This document shows, one piece after another, positions 7,965-14,405 of a stretch of 17,879 nt of DNA. The translations under genes were made by a program, and so were the position numbers. The first letter of the stretch is position 1; the number at the start of each line of letters is the position of its first letter. The stretch is taken from assembly GCA_045590535.1 (NCBI GenBank), contig JAZNRE010000035.1, forward strand, positions 1-17,879, given 5' to 3'. The notes beneath the pieces are model-generated. The model had not been told where the DNA came from. It worked only from the letters and a program-made list of their open reading frames with translations, and ran no database searches. This DNA is from UMGS755 sp045590535. GTDB lineage: Bacteria > Bacillota > Clostridia > UBA1381 > UBA9506.

Positions 7965-8552
7965 ATGGAAATTAATTTTACGACAGTTGCAAGTATTGTA
8001 GGTGCTGCAGCATGGATACCTATAATAATAAAACCAATATACAATTATTTTAGGAAAATACATATTGCACCATTAGACATAAGGATATTGACGGATGCCT
8101 TCGGTGTTTCTGCTGATAGAAGAGAAAAAAAGCATGGAACTATTATGATGTTAGCTCTTAATATCTATATAAGAGAATTGCCATTGTTTGCACAAAATAT
8201 ATCTGCGACAGTAATTCTTAAAAATGGAACAAAGCTAAAAACGGAATTGCTTGATTTTTCAACATTGACTTCAAATAATGATGATGAGACAAAAAGTGTT
8301 TTTAATATTCACATTACACAAGAATTAAATATAGCAAGAACAATTCATCCAAACATAGATAATATAAAATATGTTTCGTTTCTTGTGGAAAATGCAAATT
8401 TTAGAAAGCCAGAAGATATTGAAGAAATAATATTGTCTTTAGGAGGCAACAAATTTTGGAATAAAAAAATTGTAAGTATTTCATACGATGAGTTTCCAAC
8501 GTTTAATAGCACTCATATGTTTGATGGTTGTGAAAAAGTAGTAGAGCGGTAA
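7965..8552 (+). CDS. Hypothetical membrane-anchored protein
   Basis: 195 residues. The ATG follows a strong AAAGGAGG. One hydrophobic segment near the N-terminus (about 7-28, VASIVGAAAWIPIIIKPIY) is followed by a basic stretch (NYFRK) and then a mixed beta-strand-rich region with no further membrane segment. The positive residues after the segment suggest the bulk lies in the cytoplasm. No known domain is recognised. It is first in a four-gene block (gaps 33, 38 and 62 bases to the following starts) with TPR-like, PH/SHOCT and K+ channel genes. It is much richer in AT and in ATA/AGA codons than the flanking metabolic genes, which fits transferred DNA. Confidence 0.75.
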   Translation: MEINFTTVASIVGAAAWIPIIIKPIYNYFRKIHIAPLDIRILTDAFGVSADRREKKHGTIMMLALNIYIRELPLFAQNISATVILKNGTKLKTELLDFSTLTSNNDDETKSVFNIHITQELNIARTIHPNIDNIKYVSFLVENANFRKPEDIEEIILSLGGNKFWNKKIVSISYDEFPTFNSTHMFDGCEKVVER

Positions 8553-8585
8553 CTCTATTTACATAAATAAGAAAGAGTGAAATGT

Positions 8586-9485
8586 ATGTTTAAAGAGTTA
8601 ATAAAAAAAATATTCTTAAAGGAGAAGTATGATTTTGAAACTATCGAGGGGATAAATAACATTAAAATTCCAAACTATAAACCTTTGCAAGGGATGAGTA
8701 GTCCAGTTAATAATGTTGAGTATATCTTGCAAAGAAAAGCAACAGATCACAAGAAAAATGGAAGAATGGATTTGGCAATAGCATGTTTAAGAAAAGCAAA
8801 TGAAATCTTTCCCTATTCAAATTTTGCTTGGGCAGAAAAAGATTATATGAGGCTAGTTGAATACTTAAAACTTGATAGACAGTTTGATGAGGCAAGAAAA
8901 GAAGAACGAAAAATAAAAGAAATGTTTCAAAAAACACGATTTGTATTTGAGGGGAAAAATATAGAAACAAATTTTGTCGGCTTATCAGAAAAAGACATAA
9001 TTGAAGTTTTTGGAGGCTTGGTTGAAAGCTTTGATTCGGAATGTTGTTGTGAAGAGTGTGCTAAATATGCTAAAAGAATTTTTAGTGTTGATGGAAAAGA
9101 CAAACGGTTTCCATTGCTGCCAGATTGTATAAAGTATTATAATGATAAACATAAATATTGTCAGACACCATTAAATGCATTTATGTTTGGTGTGGACGAA
9201 CCAAGATGGAGTTATCGTGGGAATATAGTTGACTGGTCGAGTAGAGAGTATAAAGACGAGCGGTCAAAAGAACAAAAAGAATCTTTTGAGGCAATGATAA
9301 AAGAAAAAGAAGAAATGGCAAGAGATAAAGAGTTTTACGATTTGATATTCGAAAAGTTTCCTGAAATAGCACCTAAATCTTTTGGCGGTTACAGACGAAT
9401 GAAAGCATCGAACTCGGAAAACTATAAAAAGTTATTAAAGAAAGCTGAAGAATTATTGGGATATAATTTTTACAAAAAAATCTAA
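8586..9485 (+). CDS. Hypothetical protein with TPR-like helices and a Cys cluster
   Basis: 299 residues from the ATG at 8586, which has AAAGAG eight bases upstream; an in-frame GTG at 8577 would add three residues but has no separate ribosome binding site. Residues about 43-110 look like a pair of tetratricopeptide-type helical hairpins (KNGRMDLAIACLRKANEIFP, then QFDEARKEERKIKEM). A Cys cluster follows (CCCEEC, 153-158), then RIFSVDGKDKRFPLLPD (164-180), and a highly charged Lys/Glu-rich helix near 225-250. From memory, unverified, similar Cys-plus-GKDKRFP segments occur in other uncharacterised Firmicutes proteins. No catalytic domain is recognised. The TPR-like part suggests protein binding. 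Same block and AT-rich character as its neighbours. Confidence 0.75.
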   Translation: MFKELIKKIFLKEKYDFETIEGINNIKIPNYKPLQGMSSPVNNVEYILQRKATDHKKNGRMDLAIACLRKANEIFPYSNFAWAEKDYMRLVEYLKLDRQFDEARKEERKIKEMFQKTRFVFEGKNIETNFVGLSEKDIIEVFGGLVESFDSECCCEECAKYAKRIFSVDGKDKRFPLLPDCIKYYNDKHKYCQTPLNAFMFGVDEPRWSYRGNIVDWSSREYKDERSKEQKESFEAMIKEKEEMARDKEFYDLIFEKFPEIAPKSFGGYRRMKASNSENYKKLLKKAEELLGYNFYKKI

Positions 9486-9523
9486 ATACATATGATATTT
9501 GAAAAATATAGAGGGGATAATTT

Positions 9524-10195
9524 ATGTTTGAGTTTATCAAAAAAATCATAAACAACGAAACAAGCGCACATTTAACAGGAAAACAGATGATCATTAAGAG
9601 TCAAAACACATTAGAACAAAAAATAGATATGCTTATTGAGAAAACGCCATCAATTTCACTTTTAGAAAATGAGATTTGTTTCTATCAAGAAAAGGCAAAG
9701 GCTTATCATGAAAAAAATGTTGTAACAGGTAGGACGGGCACAGGAGCAGGCGTTAGTTTTCGGGTAGCAAAAGGAATTTCACTGAGAACAGGAGGAGGTT
9801 CCTCACAAGTTGTTCGTGGAAATGTTAGCGAAGAGTTTGATGGAACGTTATATATTACGAATTTCAGAATTGTGTTATTGGCACCAAAGTATGGATTTGA
9901 TTTACATATTTCTAAAATAACTCAACTCTTGTATAAAACAAATGGTTTTCAAGTCTATTTTGGTTCTAAATGTTATTCGGTTTTAACAGATGATATTAAA
10001 ACTATACAAGAACTTGTATTATTCATGAACGAACATAAAATATTCAAAGATGAAAAAATAATCAATAAGAAAAAAGCAAAAACAAATGAAAAACAAGATA
10101 TAGAGGCAATAAGAGAATTTAAAAAATTGCTAGACGAGGGAATTATAACAGAGGATGAGTTTGAGGCAAAGAAAAAACAATTGTTAGGTCTATAA
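9524..10195 (+). CDS. PH/GRAM-like domain protein with C-terminal SHOCT domain
   Basis: 223 residues, with AGAGGGG before the ATG. The N-terminal region is helical (about 1-65). A Gly-rich stretch follows (VTGRTGTGAG, 67-76; SLRTGGGSSQ). Residues about 104-172 (EEFDGTLYITNFRIVLLAP) have the pattern of bacterial PH/GRAM-like domains: a Gly-x-Leu-x-Ile-Thr strand followed by hydrophobic strands. The C-terminus (about 192-222, IREFKKLLDEGIITEDEFEAKK) is a clear SHOCT motif, a short helical hairpin common at protein ends and thought to mediate oligomerisation or binding. This suggests a scaffold or membrane-surface role rather than an enzyme. It sits directly upstream of the ion channel gene. Confidence 0.82.
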   Translation: MFEFIKKIINNETSAHLTGKQMIIKSQNTLEQKIDMLIEKTPSISLLENEICFYQEKAKAYHEKNVVTGRTGTGAGVSFRVAKGISLRTGGGSSQVVRGNVSEEFDGTLYITNFRIVLLAPKYGFDLHISKITQLLYKTNGFQVYFGSKCYSVLTDDIKTIQELVLFMNEHKIFKDEKIINKKKAKTNEKQDIEAIREFKKLLDEGIITEDEFEAKKKQLLGL

Positions 10196-10257
10196 AATTT
10201 TGAATCTTGTTTAACATAACAAATAAAATACCTAACAACATTGAAAAGAGGGAATAT

Positions 10258-10968
10258 ATGCGACAAAAGATTTTTGATATAATTGAACCATCACAAAAAA
10301 GTAATATTTACAGTTCAATATATGATTGGTTTATGATAATAGTTATTTTGTTAAGTATTTTGCCACTGTGTTTTAAGCAGGCAAGCAATGTTTTAACTGT
10401 TATCGATGCAGTTTGTCTAATTGTATTTGTTGTTGATTATTTATTGCGTTGGATAACTGCTGATTATAAGTATGACAAAAAATCTTTAGTTTCTTTTGTG
10501 CGATATCCATTTGGTGTTTTTGCAATAATTGATATAGTGTCTATCTTACCATCAATATCTGTTTTAAATAGTGGTTTTAAACTTTTGAGGATATTTAGAA
10601 TGGCAAGGGCTTTTAGAGTTTTTAGGGCGTTTAAAATGTTTCGATATTCAAAAAGTGTTAGGATTATTGCATCCGTTTTCAAAAAGTCTAAAGACTCACT
10701 AATTGCGGTTGGAACATTAGCTATCGCATACATAATAATTTCTGCTCTCATTGTTTTTAATGTAGAGCCTGAATCTTTTAATAATTTTTTTGATGCAATA
10801 TATTGGGCAACTGTCTCTTTAACAACTGTTGGTTATGGAGATATTTATCCTGTTACTACGATAGGCAGAATTGTCACAATGGTTTCTTCAATTTTTGGAA
10901 TTGCTATCGTTGCATTGCCTGCAGGCATCATCACAGCAGGATATATGAGTGAAATAGAAAAAGAATGA
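10258..10968 (+). CDS. Voltage-gated-type potassium channel, six transmembrane segments
   Basis: 236 residues from the ATG at 10258 (GAGGGA five bases upstream); an upstream in-frame TTG at 10207 has no ribosome binding site. Segments: S1 about 20-38, S2 46-67, S3 84-102, S4 107-128 with arginines every third residue (R111, R114, R117, R120, R123), S5 148-167, pore loop 178-196 with the K+ selectivity filter TTVGYGD (189-195), S6 203-228 (IFGIAIVALPAGII). This is the complete layout of a minimal prokaryotic Kv channel of KvAP type. It has no cytoplasmic RCK or cyclic-nucleotide domain, only a short tail. It probably conducts K+ across the cytoplasmic membrane in response to voltage. It ends the four-gene block and lies directly before the first direct core repeat. 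Confidence 0.92.
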   Translation: MRQKIFDIIEPSQKSNIYSSIYDWFMIIVILLSILPLCFKQASNVLTVIDAVCLIVFVVDYLLRWITADYKYDKKSLVSFVRYPFGVFAIIDIVSILPSISVLNSGFKLLRIFRMARAFRVFRAFKMFRYSKSVRIIASVFKKSKDSLIAVGTLAIAYIIISALIVFNVEPESFNNFFDAIYWATVSLTTVGYGDIYPVTTIGRIVTMVSSIFGIAIVALPAGIITAGYMSEIEKE

Positions 10969-11074
10969 TTTTAAGTTCTAACTTTACACGAACTTCACTT
11001 AGAGATTTGATGCATCTAAACCTTATGCATCGCAATGTAAATAATGTCGAATGTTGTCGAAAGGAGTTGTACAT
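10969..11074 (+). repeat. Array unit A (core at 11011-11036)
   Basis: Intergenic unit from the channel stop to the start of the next small gene. Left arm: AAGTTCTAACTTTACACG, then AACTT; AAGTTC and GAACTT form an inverted repeat. Core: TGCATCTAAACCTTA + TGCAT + CGCAAT. Right arm: GTCGAATGTT then GTCGAAAGGAG, two GTCGAA copies ten bases apart, the second running into the ribosome binding site. Confidence 0.88.
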
Positions 11075-11296
11075 ATGAAGAAACTAATTGGTTTTCTTGA
11101 AAGGTTAGAAGAAAAGAAAATATATTATAAGTTAAACAAAGTAAGAGATGCAATTATGGTTTAAGTTGCAATTCCAGGAGAGCGTTGGGAAGTAGAATTT
11201 TTTGCGGATGGAAATGTTGAAGTTGAAAAGTTTATCAGTAATGCAGAAATTCTTGGTGAAGAAGAACTAGAACAATTGTTTTTAAATTGTGATTGA
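11075..11296 (+). pseudogene. Small conserved-type protein gene interrupted by an in-frame TAA
   Basis: The frame opens with ATG at 11075, preceded by AAAGGAG, and would encode 73 residues, but codon 30 (11162-11164) is TAA. Before it: MKKLIGFLERLEEKKIYYKL...RDAIMV. After it, in the same frame: VAIPGERWEVEFFADG...EKFISNAEIL, then a TGA stop at 11294-11296. From memory, a widespread family of uncharacterised small bacterial proteins has this same layout with a Glu at the position of the stop (IMVEV-type), so a single GAA-to-TAA change explains it. TAA is the normal stop elsewhere in the window, so recoding is unlikely. Function unknown. The unit upstream is intact, so the array cassette itself is complete. 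Confidence 0.75.
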
Positions 11297-11364
11297 TTTT
11301 TTTGTCTTAACATAACATAAACTTGACACCAAAAAACTTGCATCTAAACCTTACATGTCGCAAT
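11297..11364 (+). repeat. Array unit B, left arm and core (core at 11339-11364)
   Basis: Follows the stop of the broken small gene. Left arm TCTTAACATAACATAAACTTG then ACACC; core TGCATCTAAACCTTA + CATGT + CGCAAT. The similarity stops at the end of the core: no GTCGAA right arm and no gene follow. Next comes the structured non-coding segment. Confidence 0.85.
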
Positions 11365-11383
11365 TGCGGTGCACAGCAACGCA

Positions 11384-11565
11384 GCGATATAAATTCCTGA
11401 CGGAATTTGCGATATATCCTTGAGGATGCGATATACCTAAAGGTGCGATATGTCCCTTCGGGACGAGAAAAGGGAATTTATATTATATCGCAATGGAGCA
11501 AAGCGGAGTTATATCGCATTTGAACAGAGTGAAAATATATCGCACGAACAGAGTGAGTATATCGC
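11384..11565. repeat. Non-coding element of iterated GCGATAT / ATATCGC motifs and hairpins
   Basis: Four GCGATAT copies (11384, 11409, 11428, 11445) are followed by four ATATCGC copies (11485, 11511, 11537, 11559), so the halves are inverted relative to each other and could form one long foldback. The first-half copies are separated by four different small hairpins: AAATTCC-tgac-GGAATTT, ATCC-ttga-GGAT, ACC-taaa-GGT and GTCCC-ttc-GGGAC. The second-half spacers contain GAGCAAAGCG or GAACAGAGTGA-type segments. No reading frame of note. It fills the place of a gene between units B and C. It could be a MITE-like element or a structured RNA or DNA site. Confidence 0.8.
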
Positions 11566-11653
11566 CAAAATAAGTTGCATCTAAACCTTATGCCTCGCAA
11601 TATGGAGATGTCGAAGATTGTCGAAAGGGTAGTATAATGAAAGGAGTGTAACC
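11566..11653 (+). repeat. Array unit C, core and right arm (core at 11576-11601)
   Basis: Only a short remnant of the left arm (CCAAAATAAGT) is present. Core: TGCATCTAAACCTTA + TGCCT + CGCAAT. Right arm: GTCGAAGATT then GTCGAAAGG, then an extra segment with TATAAT (11633-11638) and a second ribosome binding site GAAAGGAG directly before the next gene. Confidence 0.86.
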
Positions 11654-11953
11654 ATGAAAAAAGCTTTGAAAATAATTGCTAAGATTGTTTCTGTGATTAT
11701 TACATTACTTATTTTGGTGAAATTTATATCTTTATTAGATTTTATTAGTTTCGATTTTGGTGTTGTTGGTGACATGGGTTGGTATATACCGGGATGGATT
11801 TTAGGCTTTATAGGTTGTGTACTTAATTTTGGAATATGTAAGAAAATATGTAGTACAAAATTTGAACTTATCTTATTTCGTATAAGTGCGTGTTTCTGTA
11901 TGTTTGTAGCCTTGCTTGATTTGTTTATACTGTGTGTGATTAGCCAAATATAA
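11654..11953 (+). CDS. Small hypothetical membrane protein, three transmembrane segments
   Basis: 99 residues, with GAAAGGAG upstream of the ATG. Hydrophobic segments lie at about 5-28, 43-62 and 72-97, linked by short loops (DFGVVGDMGW; KKICSTKF). A basic N-terminus (MKK) suggests the N-terminus is inside. No recognised domain. It is a single-gene cassette between units C and D with its own ribosome binding site. Function unknown. Confidence 0.72.
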   Translation: MKKALKIIAKIVSVIITLLILVKFISLLDFISFDFGVVGDMGWYIPGWILGFIGCVLNFGICKKICSTKFELILFRISACFCMFVALLDLFILCVISQI

Positions 11954-12049
11954 TTTTAAGTTATAACTTGATACGAACTTGACACTAAAAAGCTTTGCAT
12001 CTAAACCTTATGTGTCGCAATGTCGAATTTTGTTGAAAGGAGTGGGGGA
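11954..12049 (+). repeat. Array unit D (core at 11996-12021)
   Basis: Full unit between two membrane-protein genes. Left arm AAGTTATAACTTGATACG then AACTTGACACT; core TGCATCTAAACCTTA + TGTGT + CGCAAT; right arm GTCGAATTTT then GTTGAAAGGAG. GACAC in the left arm can pair with GTGTC in the core, and AAGTT with AACTT. Confidence 0.9.
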
Positions 12050-12745
12050 ATGAAAAAGAAAATTCTTATTATAATCTTATTTATTATTTTTGCATTGCCG
12101 ATTCCTATAGCAATTTTGGGTGCATTGTTGTCATTTATGTGGCTTTTGTCCACTGCTATGAAGGAGTCTACCTCTTTTGATATTTTCGCTTCATTATTCG
12201 GCGTAATAGTAGGTGCTACATATTTGCTTACCTATATTTTTGCACTAATAAAAACATCTACTGCTAAGAAAATTTCAATAAAAACATTTTTACCCATAGT
12301 GCATTGTTTGGTGGCGTTTCTGTTCTTATTATCTTTAAATTATACTCCGGCAAACTATAAAAATACAGTTATTGAAAGTCTATCAAATTATGATAGTTCT
12401 GAATGCTACTACAGTGATGGATTTCAGGATTACACAGACTACTGTAAGTACTATTATGTTAAACAAGAAAATATTTTGGAAGAAGTAAAAAACAGTCCAT
12501 ACTTTAAACCTGTAGCACCTGACGATATAACGGAACTAAATGGCTATTTTGATAATTTTGAGGGTTGGCTTGAGTATGTTGATTATAAGGATAAGTACGA
12601 TTTCCAAAGAAATATCATAGATATTGAAGATTATTTTTATATTGAAAATAATGAAACGGAAGAAGAACATAAGTATTGGGACTATGATGTTTACTTTTTT
12701 GATGTGCAAACGCAAACCTTGTTTTTCATACATAACAATATATAA
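12050..12745 (+). CDS. Hypothetical membrane protein with C-terminal soluble domain
   Basis: 231 residues. The ATG at 12050 follows AAAGGAGTGGGG. An earlier in-frame ATG at 12020 lies inside the core/right arm of unit D and is rejected. Three hydrophobic segments (about 4-35, 45-67, 77-97) are followed by a polar, acidic and tyrosine-rich domain (about 98-231) with many Tyr and Asp (SSECYYSDGFQDYTDYCKYYY). If the N-terminus is inside, this domain lies outside the membrane. No family recognised. Single-gene cassette. Confidence 0.72.
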   Translation: MKKKILIIILFIIFALPIPIAILGALLSFMWLLSTAMKESTSFDIFASLFGVIVGATYLLTYIFALIKTSTAKKISIKTFLPIVHCLVAFLFLLSLNYTPANYKNTVIESLSNYDSSECYYSDGFQDYTDYCKYYYVKQENILEEVKNSPYFKPVAPDDITELNGYFDNFEGWLEYVDYKDKYDFQRNIIDIEDYFYIENNETEEEHKYWDYDVYFFDVQTQTLFFIHNNI

Positions 12746-12849
12746 TTTTTGGTTCTAACTTGTTATGAACTCAAACAAAAAAGGTTTTGCATATAAACCT
12801 TATGTGTCGCAATATAGATATGTTGAATAATGTAGAAAAAGGAGAAAGT
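12746..12849 (+). repeat. Array unit E (core at 12788-12813)
   Basis: Left arm GGTTCTAACTTGTTATGAAC; then AAAAAAGGTTT; core TGCATATAAACCTTA + TGTGT + CGCAAT (one C-to-A change from the other copies); right arm GTTGAATAAT then GTAGAAAAAGGAG. GGTTT before and AAACC inside the core form an inverted repeat. Confidence 0.88.
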
Positions 12850-13203
12850 ATGTTTAGAAAGAAAAAGATCGAAAAGAAAATTCCTGAAAATACTTATAGA
12901 GTTATAAAAATTAGCAAAGAGGCATTGTTAGAATTTATTTATGAATCATTTATAGATAATCAGGAAACTTTTTTTGATATAACAGATGGTACAAAAATAG
13001 CTACCTCGTTTAATATTGATTGGGAAAATGATTCGTTTATTATGGTCGCCCAAAACACAAATGACGAACTGCCATTCGGTAAGGAGATTGATGTCAAGAA
13101 AATATCTGATTCAATAGATGATACGACAAACACAATGTATGCTGACAACAGATATATTGAATTGACGCAAGAACAACTCGATGCAATTCAAGAGAGGAAA
13201 TGA
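12850..13203 (+). CDS. Small hypothetical soluble protein
   Basis: 117 residues from the ATG at 12850 with AAAGGAG upstream; an in-frame TTG at 12787 lies within the repeat and is rejected. Very basic N-terminus (MFRKKKIEKK), then a mixed alpha/beta sequence (YRVIKISKEALLEFIYESFI; FNIDWENDSFIMVAQNT) and a C-terminal helix (LTQEQLDAIQERK). No signal peptide or membrane segment. I have a loose memory of similar uncharacterised Firmicutes proteins but cannot name a family. Single-gene cassette. Confidence 0.72.
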   Translation: MFRKKKIEKKIPENTYRVIKISKEALLEFIYESFIDNQETFFDITDGTKIATSFNIDWENDSFIMVAQNTNDELPFGKEIDVKKISDSIDDTTNTMYADNRYIELTQEQLDAIQERK

Positions 13204-13314
13204 ATTTTTGTTCTAAGTCTTAATATAAATATTTCCTTAAAAATGGCTGCATCTAAACCTTATGTGTCGCAATATAAAGAGTGTTGAATTTTGACGAAAG
13301 GAGTGGAAAATGTA
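13204..13314 (+). repeat. Array unit F (core at 13248-13273)
   Basis: Left arm GTTCTAAGTCTTAATATAA, more diverged than in the others; core TGCATCTAAACCTTA + TGTGT + CGCAAT; right arm GTTGAATTTT then GACGAAAGGAG. Confidence 0.88.
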
Positions 13315-14166
13315 ATGAAGAAGAGGATTATAGTAATTGTGATTATAGTTGCGTTTTTACTACTTGCAATTACAATTGTGAATTGTATAAAATACAAAAA
13401 TAATTTAAACAATGAGGATAAATTGATTACAATTATGGCAAACACTCCGGACGAGGCTGCATTTGCTTTAAGTGAACAACTTTTTAAAAGCGGGAATTTT
13501 GCAGACATAAGTATTTCTGATTTCCAAATGTTAAATTACATTCAGTTAAATGAATATAAAGATTTGACAATGAATGGCAGAGTTTTTTCGTATGAACTTA
13601 TATATAAATTTAAAACTGATGATGATAGGGCTTTTATTGACAATAAAATTACCGGGAAACCTGTTGCAACCAATATTTGGCTCGATGATGTTGTTGCACG
13701 AAGATGTATTGTACTGTTCGAATTTGAAGATGTATATTACAAGCTTTTCAATTGGGACGAAATAAGTTTCAATAAGAATTTTATTTATAATAATGGTGAA
13801 TATGGAGGCAGCAACCATTCTTCAAAAGATTGGCTTGAATGCAATATAATAAAAGCTGTTTTTGATAACCAATACAATATTTCGTATTTAGATATATCGA
13901 ATAATCCGCCGACTGAATCAATTAAAAATAAGCTCTTTAGAGATGTTGAAATGTTTGTCAAACCGGAATATCAAATTGACGAAGTTTCGACTAAAGTATA
14001 TAATTTGACATTCGATGATGAAATTAAATGTATATATTTCAATGCGGATTTATACGATACATGCGGGAATGAAGTTGTCAAGAATAAAGGGTTTTCGCTA
14101 TTTTTAAATGGTGGATTTTCTATATATGATATAGAAAACATTGTCCCAAAGCATATAGAAAAATAG
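13315..14166 (+). CDS. Hypothetical membrane-anchored extracytoplasmic protein
   Basis: 283 residues from the ATG at 13315; AAAGGAG lies about a dozen bases upstream, and an upstream in-frame TTG at 13291 overlaps the repeat arm. MKKR then a hydrophobic segment (about 5-23, IIVIVIIVAFLLLAITIV) is typical of an uncleaved signal anchor. The Cys at 25 follows VN and is not a good lipobox. The rest is polar, with many Asn, Asp and Tyr, and contains no recognised domain. The protein is probably tethered outside the membrane. Last gene of the array, before unit G. Confidence 0.75.
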   Translation: MKKRIIVIVIIVAFLLLAITIVNCIKYKNNLNNEDKLITIMANTPDEAAFALSEQLFKSGNFADISISDFQMLNYIQLNEYKDLTMNGRVFSYELIYKFKTDDDRAFIDNKITGKPVATNIWLDDVVARRCIVLFEFEDVYYKLFNWDEISFNKNFIYNNGEYGGSNHSSKDWLECNIIKAVFDNQYNISYLDISNNPPTESIKNKLFRDVEMFVKPEYQIDEVSTKVYNLTFDDEIKCIYFNADLYDTCGNEVVKNKGFSLFLNGGFSIYDIENIVPKHIEK

Positions 14167-14239
14167 ATGATTTTTGTGTATTAACTTGACACAAACTTCT
14201 AGCTAAAAAGGTTTGCATCTAAACCTTACATCTCGCAAT
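14167..14239 (+). repeat. Array unit G, left arm and core (core at 14214-14239), right end of array
   Basis: Left arm TTGTGTATTAACTTGACACAA (TTGTGT and ACACAA are inverted repeats); AAGGTTT-GCATCT-AAACCTT is a perfect 7-bp inverted repeat spanning the start of the core; core TGCATCTAAACCTTA + CATCT + CGCAAT. Similarity ends at the core; no right arm and no cassette gene follow, so this is the edge of the array. Confidence 0.87.
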
Positions 14240-14268
14240 TTGTACAGAAAAAATTTAATACATATTTT

Positions 14269-14327
14269 GTAGGGGACAGCCTCCCGGACATCCCGTTTTG
14301 CGGGCTGTCGAAGACGCCAGCCCCTAC
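14269..14327. repeat. MITE-like 59-bp inverted-repeat element
   Basis: Ends are GTAGGGG and CCCCTAC (perfect 7-bp terminal inverted repeats). Inside, GACAGC pairs with GCTGTC, and CCCG-ttttg-CGGG forms an inner hairpin. Too short to code. The look is that of small dispersed palindromic repeats found in many Clostridia genomes. It sits between the end of the cassette array and the DUF1015 gene. Confidence 0.65.
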
Positions 14328-14405
14328 TGGTTTGTATAATTAACGAATATTGAATACAGACGATGCTATATATCGTTTAAGTTTTAATAGAGAGGATGAA
14401 GTTAC

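Noticed and set aside
11162..11164. TAA read as a sense codon (stop reassignment)
   Set aside because: TAA ends several intact genes in the window, so recoding is not supported; a nonsense mutation is simpler.
11322..12007. TTGACA in the left arms as the -35 box of a promoter in every unit
   Set aside because: TTGACA is present only in units B, D and G, and its distance to the best -10 candidate in the core (TCTAAA, or TATAAA in E) varies from about 14 to 26 bases, so a shared promoter is not supported.
13315..13390. Lipoprotein signal in the last cassette protein
   Set aside because: The Cys after the hydrophobic segment follows Val-Asn, which does not fit a lipobox; a signal anchor is more likely.
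10969..14239. CRISPR array
   Set aside because: The 26-bp repeats are separated by 211 to 940 bases containing genes with ribosome binding sites, not uniform 30-40 base spacers, and no cas genes are seen.
10969..14239. Classical integron attC array
   Set aside because: Cassette-like layout and folding are suggestive, but the RYYYAAC/GTTRRRY pair is not present as a consistent set and no IntI is in the window, so I do not name it an integron.
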